From positions 1 through 43,347 of the forward strand of contig NZ_JAAKEG010000015.1 of assembly GCF_011039075.1 (NCBI RefSeq): DNA of 43,347 nucleotides, read 5' to 3'. Below are positions 32,817-40,913 of this stretch, one piece after another; positions within the stretch are counted from its first letter, which is position 1; every line of letters begins with the position of its first letter. Source of the stretch: Adlercreutzia sp. ZJ304. GTDB lineage: Bacteria; Actinomycetota; Coriobacteriia; Coriobacteriales; Eggerthellaceae. The translations under genes and the position numbers were made by a program. The notes under the pieces are model-generated. The model saw only the letters and a list, made by a program, of their open reading frames with translations, made no database searches and was not told where the DNA came from.

Positions 32817-33005
32817 ATGAACAATAATCACCATCGTTATGAGAGCATTAAGAAGCTTCTCGACACTTTGCCTTCTAAAGGTTACGAATTTATCAGATTT
32901 ATTGAGGATTGTTTTTGGGAGCTCACTGAAAAATCTACAGGCAAGCAAATTATAATGCGGATACGCTCTCACGACGACGGTAGCTGTGCAGACATCATTC
33001 CTTAG
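32817..33005 (+). CDS. hypothetical 62-residue protein
   Basis: Preceded by GAAGGA at good spacing and by a TTGACA promoter. Sequence MNNNHHRYESIKKLLDTLPSK... then EFIRFIEDCFWELTEKSTGKQ; soluble, with a predicted helix followed by strands. The KGYEFIRF...ELTEKSTGKQ part faintly recalls the start of the ArdC-like fragment nearby, but this is weak. No known family; probably an accessory-element gene. Confidence 0.55.
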   Translation: MNNNHHRYESIKKLLDTLPSKGYEFIRFIEDCFWELTEKSTGKQIIMRIRSHDDGSCADIIP

Positions 33006-33028
33006 TACGTAAAACAAATAGAATCGAA

Positions 33029-33147
33029 GGGGCTGTAACAGAAGTCCCATCAATAAGAAACCTGCTACAATATGTGGTGGGTTTCTTGCATTTCATTTCA
33101 ATATATAGCGGTTCAAGATAACCATTCAAGACTTTTGTTACAGCCCC
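33029..33147. mobile_element. MITE-like element, 119 bp
   Basis: The ends GGGGCTGTAACAGAAGTC (33029-33046) and GACTTTTGTTACAGCCCC (33130-33147) are inverted repeats with one mismatch in 18. Inside is a second imperfect hairpin (AAGAAACC...GGTTTCTT). No transposase and no coding capacity. Ends beginning GGGGCTGT resemble those of insertion sequences, so this is probably a non-autonomous derivative. A target duplication is not evident. Confidence 0.65.
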
Positions 33148-33173
33148 TTTATTGCTCATATCGAGTTATAAAC

Positions 33174-33896
33174 CTACAAATAATCTTCGAGGTCAACAAT
33201 GGAACGATAAAGAACAGTATGGCGGCTGTCTATGTTGCAATCTCTGTGAAAATGACCGCAGAACCAGTGCCTATATTCCAGCTTGTCCTCTACCTCGTCT
33301 AAGAAATCCGTCAACTCGTCATTGACAGCACCAACGCCAATAAAGCCCTTATCGCCTATGGCTTCTGCGAGATAGCGCGTTGCACAGGTGTGCGAGAGGA
33401 CGAAATCGACGCGCCAGCCGTAGCGAGCAAGATTCTTCCTCGCATTAGCGTATTCAGCTTCGTCCGGCATTTCCTCCGGAAACCAAGTTCCCCAACTCTG
33501 CTGTATCGCCTTGTCTATCGACTGCGCACCACCCATGCAGAAGAACGAATAACCGCCTATGTCGTAGACCTCACCGCGCATGAGATGGACAATATTCTCG
33601 TATCTCGGATAACGGTGAACCGCTCCACCATGCCATTTCTCAATTTTTAGATGATTGAGATAGTCGAAGTGCTCATGGTTGCCGTCGATGAAAAGGGCGG
33701 TCCAAGGCTTAGCCGCCAAGGAGCGCAAATCATGGTCGCTATCAAACAAGTCCGAGGGCATCCCGAAGTCACCGAGGACAATCAGATAATCATCCCTCGT
33801 CAACTTCGCGCCCTCGGGGAAGTTCCAGACCTCGAAGCGGTCGAAGTCCTTGCTTCCAACCATGCCGTGGGTATCGCCAGTGAGATAGACAGCCAT
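33174..33896 (-). CDS. calcineurin-like metallophosphoesterase
   Basis: A 240-residue protein with all metal-site motifs: GDTHG at the N-terminus, GDFG, GNHE, SHTC and GHFH. It would hydrolyse a phosphomono- or diester in the cytoplasm with two metal ions. The ATG at 33896 lies 5 bases after the stop of the 79-residue gene, so it is the last gene of a three-gene cassette. Distant relatives occur in phages and mobile islands beside P-loop kinase-like proteins. Substrate unknown. Confidence 0.9.
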   Translation of the reverse strand: MAVYLTGDTHGMVGSKDFDRFEVWNFPEGAKLTRDDYLIVLGDFGMPSDLFDSDHDLRSLAAKPWTALFIDGNHEHFDYLNHLKIEKWHGGAVHRYPRYENIVHLMRGEVYDIGGYSFFCMGGAQSIDKAIQQSWGTWFPEEMPDEAEYANARKNLARYGWRVDFVLSHTCATRYLAEAIGDKGFIGVGAVNDELTDFLDEVEDKLEYRHWFCGHFHRDCNIDSRHTVLYRSIVDLEDYL

Positions 33897-33901
33897 GACG
33901 G

Positions 33902-34141
33902 TCAATCGGAGCAGTCAGGCAAACTCGCCAGATAGTCATCTAACTCCTCAAGCAAATTGGGATATCGACCCTTCCCGGTATCACGGAAGGCTACGGCTTC
34001 TGCAATGAAGTCCTCCAAGCGTTCAACCTCCCGACGATGCATCTCATATGGCAGGTCTTTCATGCTATACACCTTGTCACTCACATCGTCGTGAACAAAA
34101 AGGTTGCCATGCTCGTCCATCGCGATATTGACCTTATTCAT
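33902..34141 (-). CDS. small acidic protein of the kinase/phosphoesterase cassette
   Basis: A 79-residue protein with no known family. It has an N-terminal strand-turn pattern (NIAMDEHGNLFVHDDVSDKVYSM) and a helical C-terminus (RREVERLEDFIAEAVAF...LLEELDDYLASLPD). Its ATG overlaps the stop of the upstream kinase-like gene (ATGA), and its stop is 5 bases before the phosphoesterase start. Such tight packing suggests a partner or inhibitor of one of the two enzymes. Confidence 0.72.
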   Translation of the reverse strand: MNKVNIAMDEHGNLFVHDDVSDKVYSMKDLPYEMHRREVERLEDFIAEAVAFRDTGKGRYPNLLEELDDYLASLPDCSD

Positions 34142-34692
34142 GCTCCCACCAACGACCCTTCTATGTAGTCACTGACATACTGTCCGCTTCCGAGAACGAC
34201 ACGCTTTGTCGGGTTCATAGACTCGTAGTACCTTATGAAATAGGCGAAGTCACCATAAAAAACCTCGATGAAGGACTGCGCATTTCCCCTGTCCTTGTAT
34301 CGCTGCAAATACTCATCGGCCAAATCCGCACGGGGATAGACCAGCGTGTAAGGCTGGTAACCGCCATTGAAGCATTCTGCTTCAAAAGTAACCATCACAG
34401 GAATAATAGGCGGCGCAAGAATGAAGCGGTACTCACCACTTCGCTGAACCTCGGACAAATAGTGATAGTAGTTCATCGACCACTCGTCGCATATGTCGCT
34501 CTCGCAGCAAGGCGAAGCCTTCAACCTCTCCGCTTCAAGCAGGGAATGAGCGCATATAGGCTTCTTGTACTTGAATCGACCAATCCTCGCATCAAGCACG
34601 CCATCAAAACCACCTGCATAGGTCTTGCCCGTACCGGGATAGGCGAAAACCACTTCACATTCACCGGAACGCTTAAATTGAACAGAAGTCAT
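34138..34692 (-). CDS. P-loop nucleotide/polynucleotide-kinase-like protein
   Basis: A 184-residue protein with Walker A AYPGTGKT near the N-terminus, a substrate-strand region, and the C-terminal block LVYPRADLADEYLQRYKDRGNAQSFIEVF. This block is seen in a family of phage and mobile-element P-loop proteins related to dNMP or polynucleotide kinases. Start at ATG 34692 with AAAGGG upstream. First gene of the cassette, overlapping the next by 4 bases. Enzymatic activity is an inference from the motifs. Confidence 0.72.
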   Translation of the reverse strand: MTSVQFKRSGECEVVFAYPGTGKTYAGGFDGVLDARIGRFKYKKPICAHSLLEAERLKASPCCESDICDEWSMNYYHYLSEVQRSGEYRFILAPPIIPVMVTFEAECFNGGYQPYTLVYPRADLADEYLQRYKDRGNAQSFIEVFYGDFAYFIRYYESMNPTKRVVLGSGQYVSDYIEGSLVGA

Positions 34693-34952
34693 AACCAACC
34701 CTTTCAACAAGCATCCTATTGATGGAGTTAAATTCTCGATAGATGCCAAGAACGTTGCCAAAGGATGCACGCTCAACTAAACCACCCAGCATCCTGCAAG
34801 GTGAACGGTGCTTTTCCTTGCAGGACTAGCAGGGAAATCCTTATTCCTCCACCACAATCCCAACAGCGCTCGAAGAAATTGCGGTATTCGCTGATAATGT
34901 AGAACAAAGCCATTTCCTTATCAATCGCCTTGCTGTGCTTTTTTGTAAAAAA
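34693..34952. other. intergenic segment with 10-bp inverted repeat
   Basis: Contains TCCTGCAAGG (34792-34801) and its exact complement (34816-34825) around a 14-base loop, upstream of the cassette. A short open minus-strand stretch (KAIDKEMALFYIISEYRNFFERC) may be a gene remnant but has no start or ribosome binding site. No other feature supported. Confidence 0.35.
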
Positions 34953-34982
34953 TGAAGAGATCGGCTTACGCCGATCTCTTCA
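34953..34982 (-). terminator. intrinsic terminator of the metal-chelate importer operon
   Basis: Thirteen-base perfect arms (TGAAGAGATCGGC / GCCGATCTCTTCA) with a 4-base loop. On the minus strand they are followed by TTTTTTAC. Confidence 0.92.
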
Positions 34983-35025
34983 TGAGAGATGAGAAAACAA
35001 TAGAACTTATTGCGCTTTTGCCACT

Positions 35026-36144
35026 TTAGCGAGGAAGCGCTCCTTGCAAAATCTCACTCAATTCAGCATCTGTAAGGTCTTTGTTGTACATCGTCTTGTA
35101 GTAAGCTTTCGTAACGTCTTCGATGCTGTTGTTGAACTTGTCAGGATAGAGCAGGCGTGGCAGCCACTGCATGCCCATCAACTGATTCACGGTGGGGGGA
35201 TTATTCATCCAGCACCATGGATTGTTCGGTACTTCATAGAAATTGTTGTTGGCGATGGCTGCGATGCCGCTCCATGCCGGATCGCTGCCTACAGTGTCGT
35301 AGATGCTGCCTTTTTGGAAGATAATCAACTCCGGATTCCAAACAGCAATTTGTTCAAGGCTGATTTCGTTGCCATTGCCCTTACCGGAAACATCGTCTAC
35401 TACAACTACATTATTCGCAACCATGTCAATGACCTGCGCTTGGAAGGAAGTCTTTGCAATGGCGTTTAGCCCGTTCTCGCCAAGTAGATATGCCATGTTT
35501 ACACGTTCAGATTCGGGGATTGTGTCCATCGTGCTCTTCACTTCGTCATAAACGCAGGTGCAATATTCGGAAAGCTCGTTGCCGCGCTCTTCCATTCCGA
35601 GAAGTTCGCCGAGCGTTTCGTAAGCTGCGCCGTAGTCTTCGAGATAAGCCTCAACGAAAACAACGGGGATGCCGAGCTGCTCCTGAAGCGCATCAAGGCT
35701 TTCCTGCGTGTCTTTCTTTACTTCGCCAGTGTCGATGATGACCTGCGGATCAGCGGCGGCAACCGCCTCGCGATTGAGGTCGTCCTTCGCACCGAGTACT
35801 GCACCGAAGACCGGGTAATCCTTGAACTTTTCACCGAAGATAGCGAGCTGGTCATCGCTAAGCGGCTGAGATAGACCTACCATCTTGTCCGGTGCCATGG
35901 TGAGCAGAACCTGCTGTGCGGTATGACCCGATGGACATATCCTCTCGATGTTCGCCGGCAGCTCCACCTCGCGCCCAAGTGAATCTGTGAACATACGCGT
36001 TTCTGGCTGCGCCTGAACTGCTTGGCTGCTGGATGCCTGATTGTTTGATGTGCAGCCTGCGAGAGCAACGGTTCCCATACATAGTGCACCGACGCACAGC
36101 AGCGCGGTCGCCCCTCTCAAAACTGACTTCTTAGATATTCGCAT
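35026..36144 (-). CDS. ABC importer substrate-binding lipoprotein (FecB/BtuF type)
   Basis: A 372-residue protein with a lipoprotein signal ending LAGC (acylated cysteine) and a type III periplasmic-binding fold: RICPSGHTAQQVLLTMAPDKMVGLSQPLS, AVAAADPQVIIDTGE, and SLEQIAVWNPELIIFQKG. It binds a siderophore, haem, cobalamin or a metal chelate outside the cell. Start at ATG 36144 with AAAGGA upstream, overlapping the ATPase gene by 14 bases. Last gene of the importer operon. Confidence 0.9.
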   Translation of the reverse strand: MRISKKSVLRGATALLCVGALCMGTVALAGCTSNNQASSSQAVQAQPETRMFTDSLGREVELPANIERICPSGHTAQQVLLTMAPDKMVGLSQPLSDDQLAIFGEKFKDYPVFGAVLGAKDDLNREAVAAADPQVIIDTGEVKKDTQESLDALQEQLGIPVVFVEAYLEDYGAAYETLGELLGMEERGNELSEYCTCVYDEVKSTMDTIPESERVNMAYLLGENGLNAIAKTSFQAQVIDMVANNVVVVDDVSGKGNGNEISLEQIAVWNPELIIFQKGSIYDTVGSDPAWSGIAAIANNNFYEVPNNPWCWMNNPPTVNQLMGMQWLPRLLYPDKFNNSIEDVTKAYYKTMYNKDLTDAELSEILQGALPR

Positions 36145-36955
36145 CGATCCCATCCTTTCCAATTTCTTCTCGATTGCGTTTTATCTCTTTAACGGGCACG
36201 CACACGCGTACCTTGTCGCCATAAAGGGAGTTGACCTCGACATCTATGCTGTAAAGACCGCTGATAAGCTTCGACGTAATGACGTTATATGGAGAGCCGT
36301 AAGCGGCTACGCGACCCTCTTTGATGACAAGTGTTTTGTCGGAATAGAGGAATGCGTGGTCGGGATTGTGGGTTGATTGCACGATTGAGAGGCCTTCTCG
36401 AGCAAGCTGTCGAACGCATGAGAGCACGCGCATGGTGTTTCCGTAATCAAGCGCACTTGTGGGTTCGTCCATAACGATGGTGTTTGCATTCTGCGCGAGC
36501 GCTCGCGCCACTAAGACGAGCTGCTGTTCGCCACCAGAAAGATGCGTGTACATGCGATGCGCGAAATTCTCAATACCGACGCGTTCTAGCGCTTCATACG
36601 CACGGCGGCGCTGGCTGCAGCCGGGATTGCTCAGCATCTTCAGATCGGCGCCGGTTGCCATGAGCACTACATCGAGCACTTCGTAGTCGTATACGGGTGC
36701 GTGCGACTGTGGAATGTATGACACTTCTTTGGCGCGCTCGCGAATAGAAAGATTCTTGATGTTCTTGCCATTCACTTCGATTATGCCATCGTAATTGCTG
36801 TTTAGACCCAAGATGCAGCGGAACAAGGTGGACTTTCCTACGCCGTTTGGTCCGAGCACGTTCACGAGCGTGCCATCGGGGATGTCGAACGTCAGGTCGT
36901 GCAGTACCTCATGGTTGCCGTATGCAAACGTAAGATTCTTCACCGATATGCTCAT
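36131..36955 (-). CDS. ABC importer ATPase (FecE/BtuD type)
   Basis: A 274-residue ATPase with Walker A GPNGVGKST, signature HLSGGEQQLVLVARAL, Walker B TIVMDEPTSALD and H-loop STHNP. It drives uptake with the FecCD-type permease, whose gene overlaps it by 4 bases. The C-terminal extension of about 40 residues ends in a charged tail. Confidence 0.94.
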   Translation of the reverse strand: MSISVKNLTFAYGNHEVLHDLTFDIPDGTLVNVLGPNGVGKSTLFRCILGLNSNYDGIIEVNGKNIKNLSIRERAKEVSYIPQSHAPVYDYEVLDVVLMATGADLKMLSNPGCSQRRRAYEALERVGIENFAHRMYTHLSGGEQQLVLVARALAQNANTIVMDEPTSALDYGNTMRVLSCVRQLAREGLSIVQSTHNPDHAFLYSDKTLVIKEGRVAAYGSPYNVITSKLISGLYSIDVEVNSLYGDKVRVCVPVKEIKRNREEIGKDGIDANI

Positions 36956-38022
36956 ATGCGCTTCCTTCTAGTAATGAGATAGAGGAAGAATGGTGCGCCG
37001 ACAAATGCGGTGAGGATGCCGATTGGGATCTCGGCGGTAGTTGCTAGGCGTGCGATATCGTCAACAAGCAGGAGAAAGCCTGCGCCCATTAGCATGGATG
37101 CTGGGATTAGTTTACGATAGTCGGCGCCGACAAGCATGCGACAAAGATGTGGAATGACGAGTCCGACCCAACCGATCATGCCAGTGACGGATACGCATGC
37201 CGCCGTAAGGAATGTAGCGGAAACTATAACGACAATTCGGATGCGACGGGCGTTCACTCCCATTGTGGATGCCTCGTCGTCGCCCATGGTAAGGATGTTG
37301 ATTCGCCAACGCAATGCGAAAAGAACCGCACATCCGATGAATAGGATTGGGAACACGGTTGCCACCTGCGACATCTTCGCGCCGGTAAGGCTTCCCATTA
37401 GCCAGTATGTGATATCGGCGAGTTCATCAGAAGGATCGGCAACCAGTTTGCAGTACGAAACAGCCGCTTGAAAAAGCGAGCTTACCATGACTCCTGCAAG
37501 CACTATCACCATCATATGGTTTCCCTTTGCGCGAGCGCTTATCAGCAGAACTATCAATACGGTAAGGAGCGCAAAGCAGAAAGCGGACACCGATACCACC
37601 GCAGCGGTAAAACCTAGCAGGATCGCGATAGCTGCACCAAATGCAGCTCCTTGGCTTGCGCCTAGAATATCTGGTGAAACCAGCGGGTTTTGGAAGGTGC
37701 CTTGGTATGCGGCGCCGGCAACAGAAAGACAGCAGCCCACCATAAGTGCGAGCAAGATGCGAGGGAGACGCACATTAAAGAAAAGAGTGGACTGCTGCTC
37801 TGTCCAAGTTACATCTAGCGGAATGACGCAGTTAATCAGCATTGCAACTGCCTGACCGGGGTCGATAGGGTATCTTCCCAGCATGAGCGAAATGGCGGCA
37901 AGCATTACCATGAAGATAGCCAGTCCGAGAATGATGACATCGGCATGCGTACTCAACTTAGAGCGGCGCTTACAGACCTCAACTTCCTTGCCATGCTTCT
38001 TTTCGGCAGACTGGGTTTGCAT
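36952..38022 (-). CDS. ABC importer permease (FecCD/BtuC type)
   Basis: A 356-residue protein with about ten helices and the family motifs FFNVRLPRILLALMVGCCLSVAGAAYQ, DILGASQGAAFGA, GWVGLVIPHLCRMLVG and the coupling region. Transports the iron-, haem- or cobalamin-type ligand delivered by the lipoprotein. AAGGAT precedes the ATG. A CTCATTTATA motif, shared with the upstream region of the NTPase gene, lies 40 bases before the start. Confidence 0.94.
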   Translation of the reverse strand: MQTQSAEKKHGKEVEVCKRRSKLSTHADVIILGLAIFMVMLAAISLMLGRYPIDPGQAVAMLINCVIPLDVTWTEQQSTLFFNVRLPRILLALMVGCCLSVAGAAYQGTFQNPLVSPDILGASQGAAFGAAIAILLGFTAAVVSVSAFCFALLTVLIVLLISARAKGNHMMVIVLAGVMVSSLFQAAVSYCKLVADPSDELADITYWLMGSLTGAKMSQVATVFPILFIGCAVLFALRWRINILTMGDDEASTMGVNARRIRIVVIVSATFLTAACVSVTGMIGWVGLVIPHLCRMLVGADYRKLIPASMLMGAGFLLLVDDIARLATTAEIPIGILTAFVGAPFFLYLITRRKRI

Positions 38023-38057
38023 GTATTATCCTTACAAGGGATTAATCTAATATAAAT

Positions 38058-38073
38058 ATTATACTCATTTATA
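38058..38073 (-). promoter_or_regulatory. shared motif upstream of the importer operon
   Basis: CTCATTTATA (38064-38073), with ATTATA (minus-strand TATAAT) beside it, recurs at 38739-38748 before the NTPase gene. Position and sequence suggest a common regulator, possibly Fur-like (minus strand ATGAG-TAT-AATATT), but no full Fur box is present. Confidence 0.45.
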
Positions 38074-38136
38074 GATATTTCAAAAGAGAAAATTCTTCTA
38101 TGCGGAAAATTGTTGATATTTCGCTGTAAGGGCTTG

Positions 38137-38706
38137 CTAAAGCGAGATCGTTTGAGAGCCGCCCCATTTGCTGGCAAAACGATTTACTACCTTTTCCGTC
38201 AATTCACGGCGAGCAACTACTATTGCATTTGGGAAATTATCGCTTGCACCCGCTTCGAGAAGCTTCATGGCTTCAAGAAGACCTGCATTATGGTCCAGCT
38301 CTAAGCGCCCGAGTTCATCGACTACAAGCATTCCGTGAATCTTATCTGCCTTAATTTGCTTTGCAATCCATGCGAAATGCGCATTCACTCGCGCAATTGC
38401 TTCATCCGAAATATGCCAACCAAGCCCTACTTTGCCAGCTTGGCTTCGCTGGTTAAACGAACCATTAGCTTTAGCCAGATCCTTCCGCTTTGCGAATTCG
38501 AATCTCTCCATCTTAGGCAGCAGAATGCTTTCGATGCCAAGTTTTTCGAAACCTTGGCTATTAGCATATTCGCTATCAGATCTAATCCAGATGCCTGCAG
38601 AAATAACACCATAGCATTCGATGCCTTCGGCACCTAGTGTCTTAACACGCTCTTCCAGCCAGCGGCTCTTTCCTGCTTGAACCTTGCCTGTAAGAATGTA
38701 GAGCAT
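38137..38706 (-). CDS. THEP1-like nucleoside-triphosphatase
   Basis: A 189-residue P-loop protein with Walker A TGKVQAGKS at the very N-terminus and Walker B HGMLVVDELGRLEL, typical of the NTPase_1/THEP1 family. These hydrolyse NTPs; cellular roles are poorly defined. It is transcribed just before the metal-chelate importer and shares an upstream motif with it, suggesting a role linked to uptake or handling of the ligand. The C-terminus (VVNRFASKWGGSQTISL) closes without further domain. Confidence 0.82.
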   Translation of the reverse strand: MLYILTGKVQAGKSRWLEERVKTLGAEGIECYGVISAGIWIRSDSEYANSQGFEKLGIESILLPKMERFEFAKRKDLAKANGSFNQRSQAGKVGLGWHISDEAIARVNAHFAWIAKQIKADKIHGMLVVDELGRLELDHNAGLLEAMKLLEAGASDNFPNAIVVARRELTEKVVNRFASKWGGSQTISL

Positions 38707-38734
38707 TTCTTTTCCTAGCGTACCTCGTAAAATA

Positions 38735-38768
38735 TATTCTCATTTATATATTATACTGAAATCAGTAT
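38735..38768 (-). promoter_or_regulatory. NTPase promoter with palindromic operator
   Basis: Contains the shared CTCATTTATA (38739-38748), a minus-strand -10 TATAAT (38750-38755), and the perfect palindrome ATACTGAAATCAGTAT (38753-38768) lying in the spacer before a weak -35 TTATCA (38773-38778). A classic arrangement for repression; the regulator is unknown. Confidence 0.55.
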
Positions 38769-38851
38769 CAACTGATAAATTGATGAGATAAAACACTTCA
38801 ACAAACGATTTAGGAAACGCCCTGCGCAGCTTGTTGGGCGAGAACCTGTAA

Positions 38852-38967
38852 TTAAGCGATTTCTTGATATGGCATATCTTTTATGCGCGCAATGGTTGAG
38901 GATAAATCGTTTGTAATAAGATAGTTTATGTTTGCTATTTGGGTAGCTGTCAACAAAAAATGCTGAA
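38852..38967 (-). pseudogene. C-terminal remnant of a PIN-domain protein
   Basis: About 38 codons read HFLLTATQIANINYLITNDLSSTI..., matching the last motif of PIN nucleases (D-x-x-L-x-AtA...yLiTnD). No upstream part of the domain or start exists in frame. The rest of the gap 38769-39021 shows no gene. Confidence 0.45.
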
Positions 38968-39021
38968 ACGGCTGTTGACGGTGCTTTTCTCTTGAGAAGT
39001 TATTACTTGAAAGAGGTTTAT

Positions 39022-39261
39022 ATGAAGCTGGATTTGTATATAAAACCCACATGCCCGTATTGCATGCGCGTTGTGAACGCCATTGACGATATGGGTGATG
39101 CGGCTGCGCATATTGAAATGCGCGATATAAGTTCCGATGCGACTGCGCTACAAACACTAGTAGAAGTAGGTGGCAAACAGCAAGTTCCTTGCCTTTTTGT
39201 CGATGGTAAGCCTATGTACGAAAGCGCTGATATAATAAATTGGCTGCGTGCGAATTGCTAG
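39022..39261 (+). CDS. glutaredoxin-like thiol oxidoreductase
   Basis: A 79-residue protein with the active site CPYC at residues 11-14 and the GSH-binding VPCLFVDGKPMYESADIINWL (cis-Pro in QVPCLF). Start at ATG 39022 with AGAGG upstream; an earlier TTG in frame is not supported. Reduces disulfides or acts in redox balance. Its last codons overlap the tadA reading frame. Confidence 0.88.
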   Translation: MKLDLYIKPTCPYCMRVVNAIDDMGDAAAHIEMRDISSDATALQTLVEVGGKQQVPCLFVDGKPMYESADIINWLRANC

Positions 39262-39740
39262 ATGATGAAGCATACATGCGGCTAGCTTTAGAAGAGGCTC
39301 AAGCGGCTTTTGCGGAAGGCGAAGTGCCTATAGGTGCCGTAGTAGTTTATCAGCCTTTTGATGCGGGCACGCGGCGTGCGCTGGCAGAGCCTTGCGTTAT
39401 TGCTAGGGCTCACAATATGCGTGAACAGTTGTGCGATCCGGCAGCTCATGCAGAGTTTTTGGCACTGGAACAGGCTTCGCGCGAATTAAATGCATGGCGG
39501 CTTTCTGACTGCACGGTGTATGTAACGCTTGAGCCATGCATAATGTGCGCGGGGCTTATGCATCAGGCACGTGTGCGGCGTTGCGTATATGGTGCCTCCG
39601 ATAAGAAAGCCGGGGCATTGGGCACGCTTTATAGCGTGCATAATGATGAGCGACTGAATCATCGTTTTGATGTTGTAGCTGGTATACTTGGCGAAGAATG
39701 TGCCGACATTTTGCGAAAATTTTTCAAGCAACGCCGTTGA
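39240..39740 (+). CDS. tadA: tRNA-specific adenosine deaminase
   Basis: TadA converts A34 of tRNA-Arg(ACG) to inosine. The catalytic motifs are present: HAEFLALE with the catalytic glutamate, and PCIMC zinc site (PxxxC of the deaminase fold). At up to 166 residues it has normal length. The N-terminus overlaps the glutaredoxin gene; ATG 39276 or TTG 39255 are alternative starts. An insert of about ten residues lies before RAHN. Confidence 0.9.
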   Translation: MAACELLDDEAYMRLALEEAQAAFAEGEVPIGAVVVYQPFDAGTRRALAEPCVIARAHNMREQLCDPAAHAEFLALEQASRELNAWRLSDCTVYVTLEPCIMCAGLMHQARVRRCVYGASDKKAGALGTLYSVHNDERLNHRFDVVAGILGEECADILRKFFKQRR

Positions 39741-39854
39741 GTAATTAAGCTTGCGATTTATCGAAATTTCGCATTTGGACTATTTCGCGGTAACATTTTT
39801 CAAATTATATTTGACTGAATTTGATTAAATTAGCGATACGAACGGAATGCGGAT

Positions 39855-40913
39855 ATGGAAACCCTAACTGTAGACATGATGGCTGAAGCTAGAAATGCTC
39901 AGTGGTCAGCTGATACATTCTTAGGGCCGGGTGCTTTGAAAGTAATAGCGCCAGCGAAAGTGAATTTGTTTTTAGCTGTGGGTAGGCATCGTGAGGATGG
40001 TTATCATGATGTTGTAAATGTAATGCATGCGCTAGCATTACATGACGTTCTTTATTTTCATCGTAATGCTCAGTCTTGGTGCGCGCCAGAAAAGTTACCC
40101 TCGCATATGGCAGCGGTAGGTCCAGCTAACAATTTGCTTGTAAATATAACAACGGCAGATAAAACTCAGGCTGCCATCAGGGCGCTTGATGTTCCGGCTT
40201 TAGAAAATTTGGTAACTCGAGCTTTGGCAGAGTTGGCGCATGCGATTGATTACAAAACATCCGAAAGCATATCTATTCACATAGAAAAAAACATACCTCA
40301 TCAAGCTGGATTAGGTGGAGGTTCGTCAGATGCGGCAGCAGCGTTGGTGGCAGCTGCGAACATGTGGGGCTTGCCGTCCGATGCTCCGGTGTTATACGAA
40401 GTAGCTTCTTCACTTGGTGCCGATGTGGCGTTTTTCTTACAGGGAGGATGCGCGCTTTTAAGTGGCGCGGGGGAATGTTTGAAATCGCGTTTGCAGCCCG
40501 CTAAGACCCCAATAGTGTTAGCGAAGCCACATGCGGGTGTTTCTACCGCACAAGCCTATGCGCGTTTTGACGAAGATGCGCAGTTTGTGCCATCCGATTT
40601 ACTGGCGCAGGTTGAAAGTGCGAAATTAGCTAGCGAAGTTCCGCTGTATAACAACCTTTCGTCTGCGGCAGAATTTCTGGTGCCTGAATTGGTTAGCGTT
40701 CGCGAAAAGCTAGAGGAATATCTTGCGGGGGATATATCTGCAGCAGCGCCGTCTGCAGTTTGCAACCAAGTATTACTGTGCGGCAGCGGTTCTTGCACAT
40801 TTGCCATAACTGACAGTTTTTCGCAAGCATCACGTATTGCCGCTGAAGCCAGAACGAATGGTTGGTGGGCACGCGCAACAACGCTAAGCAGTTTGAAAGC
40901 AGCCATATTATGA
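39855..40913 (+). CDS. ispE: 4-diphosphocytidyl-2-C-methyl-D-erythritol kinase
   Basis: A 352-residue GHMP kinase of the MEP isoprenoid pathway. Contains PAKVNLFLAVGRHREDGYH near the N-terminus, the ATP-binding HQAGLGGGSSDAAAALVAA, and a C-terminal GSGSCTFA. Slightly longer than usual because of an N-terminal extension of about 30 residues. Its stop overlaps the ATG of the next gene (ATGA). Confidence 0.94.
   Translation: METLTVDMMAEARNAQWSADTFLGPGALKVIAPAKVNLFLAVGRHREDGYHDVVNVMHALALHDVLYFHRNAQSWCAPEKLPSHMAAVGPANNLLVNITTADKTQAAIRALDVPALENLVTRALAELAHAIDYKTSESISIHIEKNIPHQAGLGGGSSDAAAALVAAANMWGLPSDAPVLYEVASSLGADVAFFLQGGCALLSGAGECLKSRLQPAKTPIVLAKPHAGVSTAQAYARFDEDAQFVPSDLLAQVESAKLASEVPLYNNLSSAAEFLVPELVSVREKLEEYLAGDISAAAPSAVCNQVLLCGSGSCTFAITDSFSQASRIAAEARTNGWWARATTLSSLKAAIL

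Noticed and set aside
34826-34950. Possible coding remnant KAIDKEMALFYIISEYRNFFERC on the minus strand
   Set aside because: No start, no ribosome binding site and no recognised family; mentioned only in the intergenic entry.
35026-38022. Specific call as cobalamin or haem importer
   Set aside because: Sequence motifs fit siderophore, haem and cobalamin systems alike and no riboswitch or ligand enzymes are adjacent.
38968-39157. N-terminal half of the minus-strand frame over the glutaredoxin gene
   Set aside because: It is antisense to glutaredoxin; only the segment 38852-38967 shows PIN similarity.
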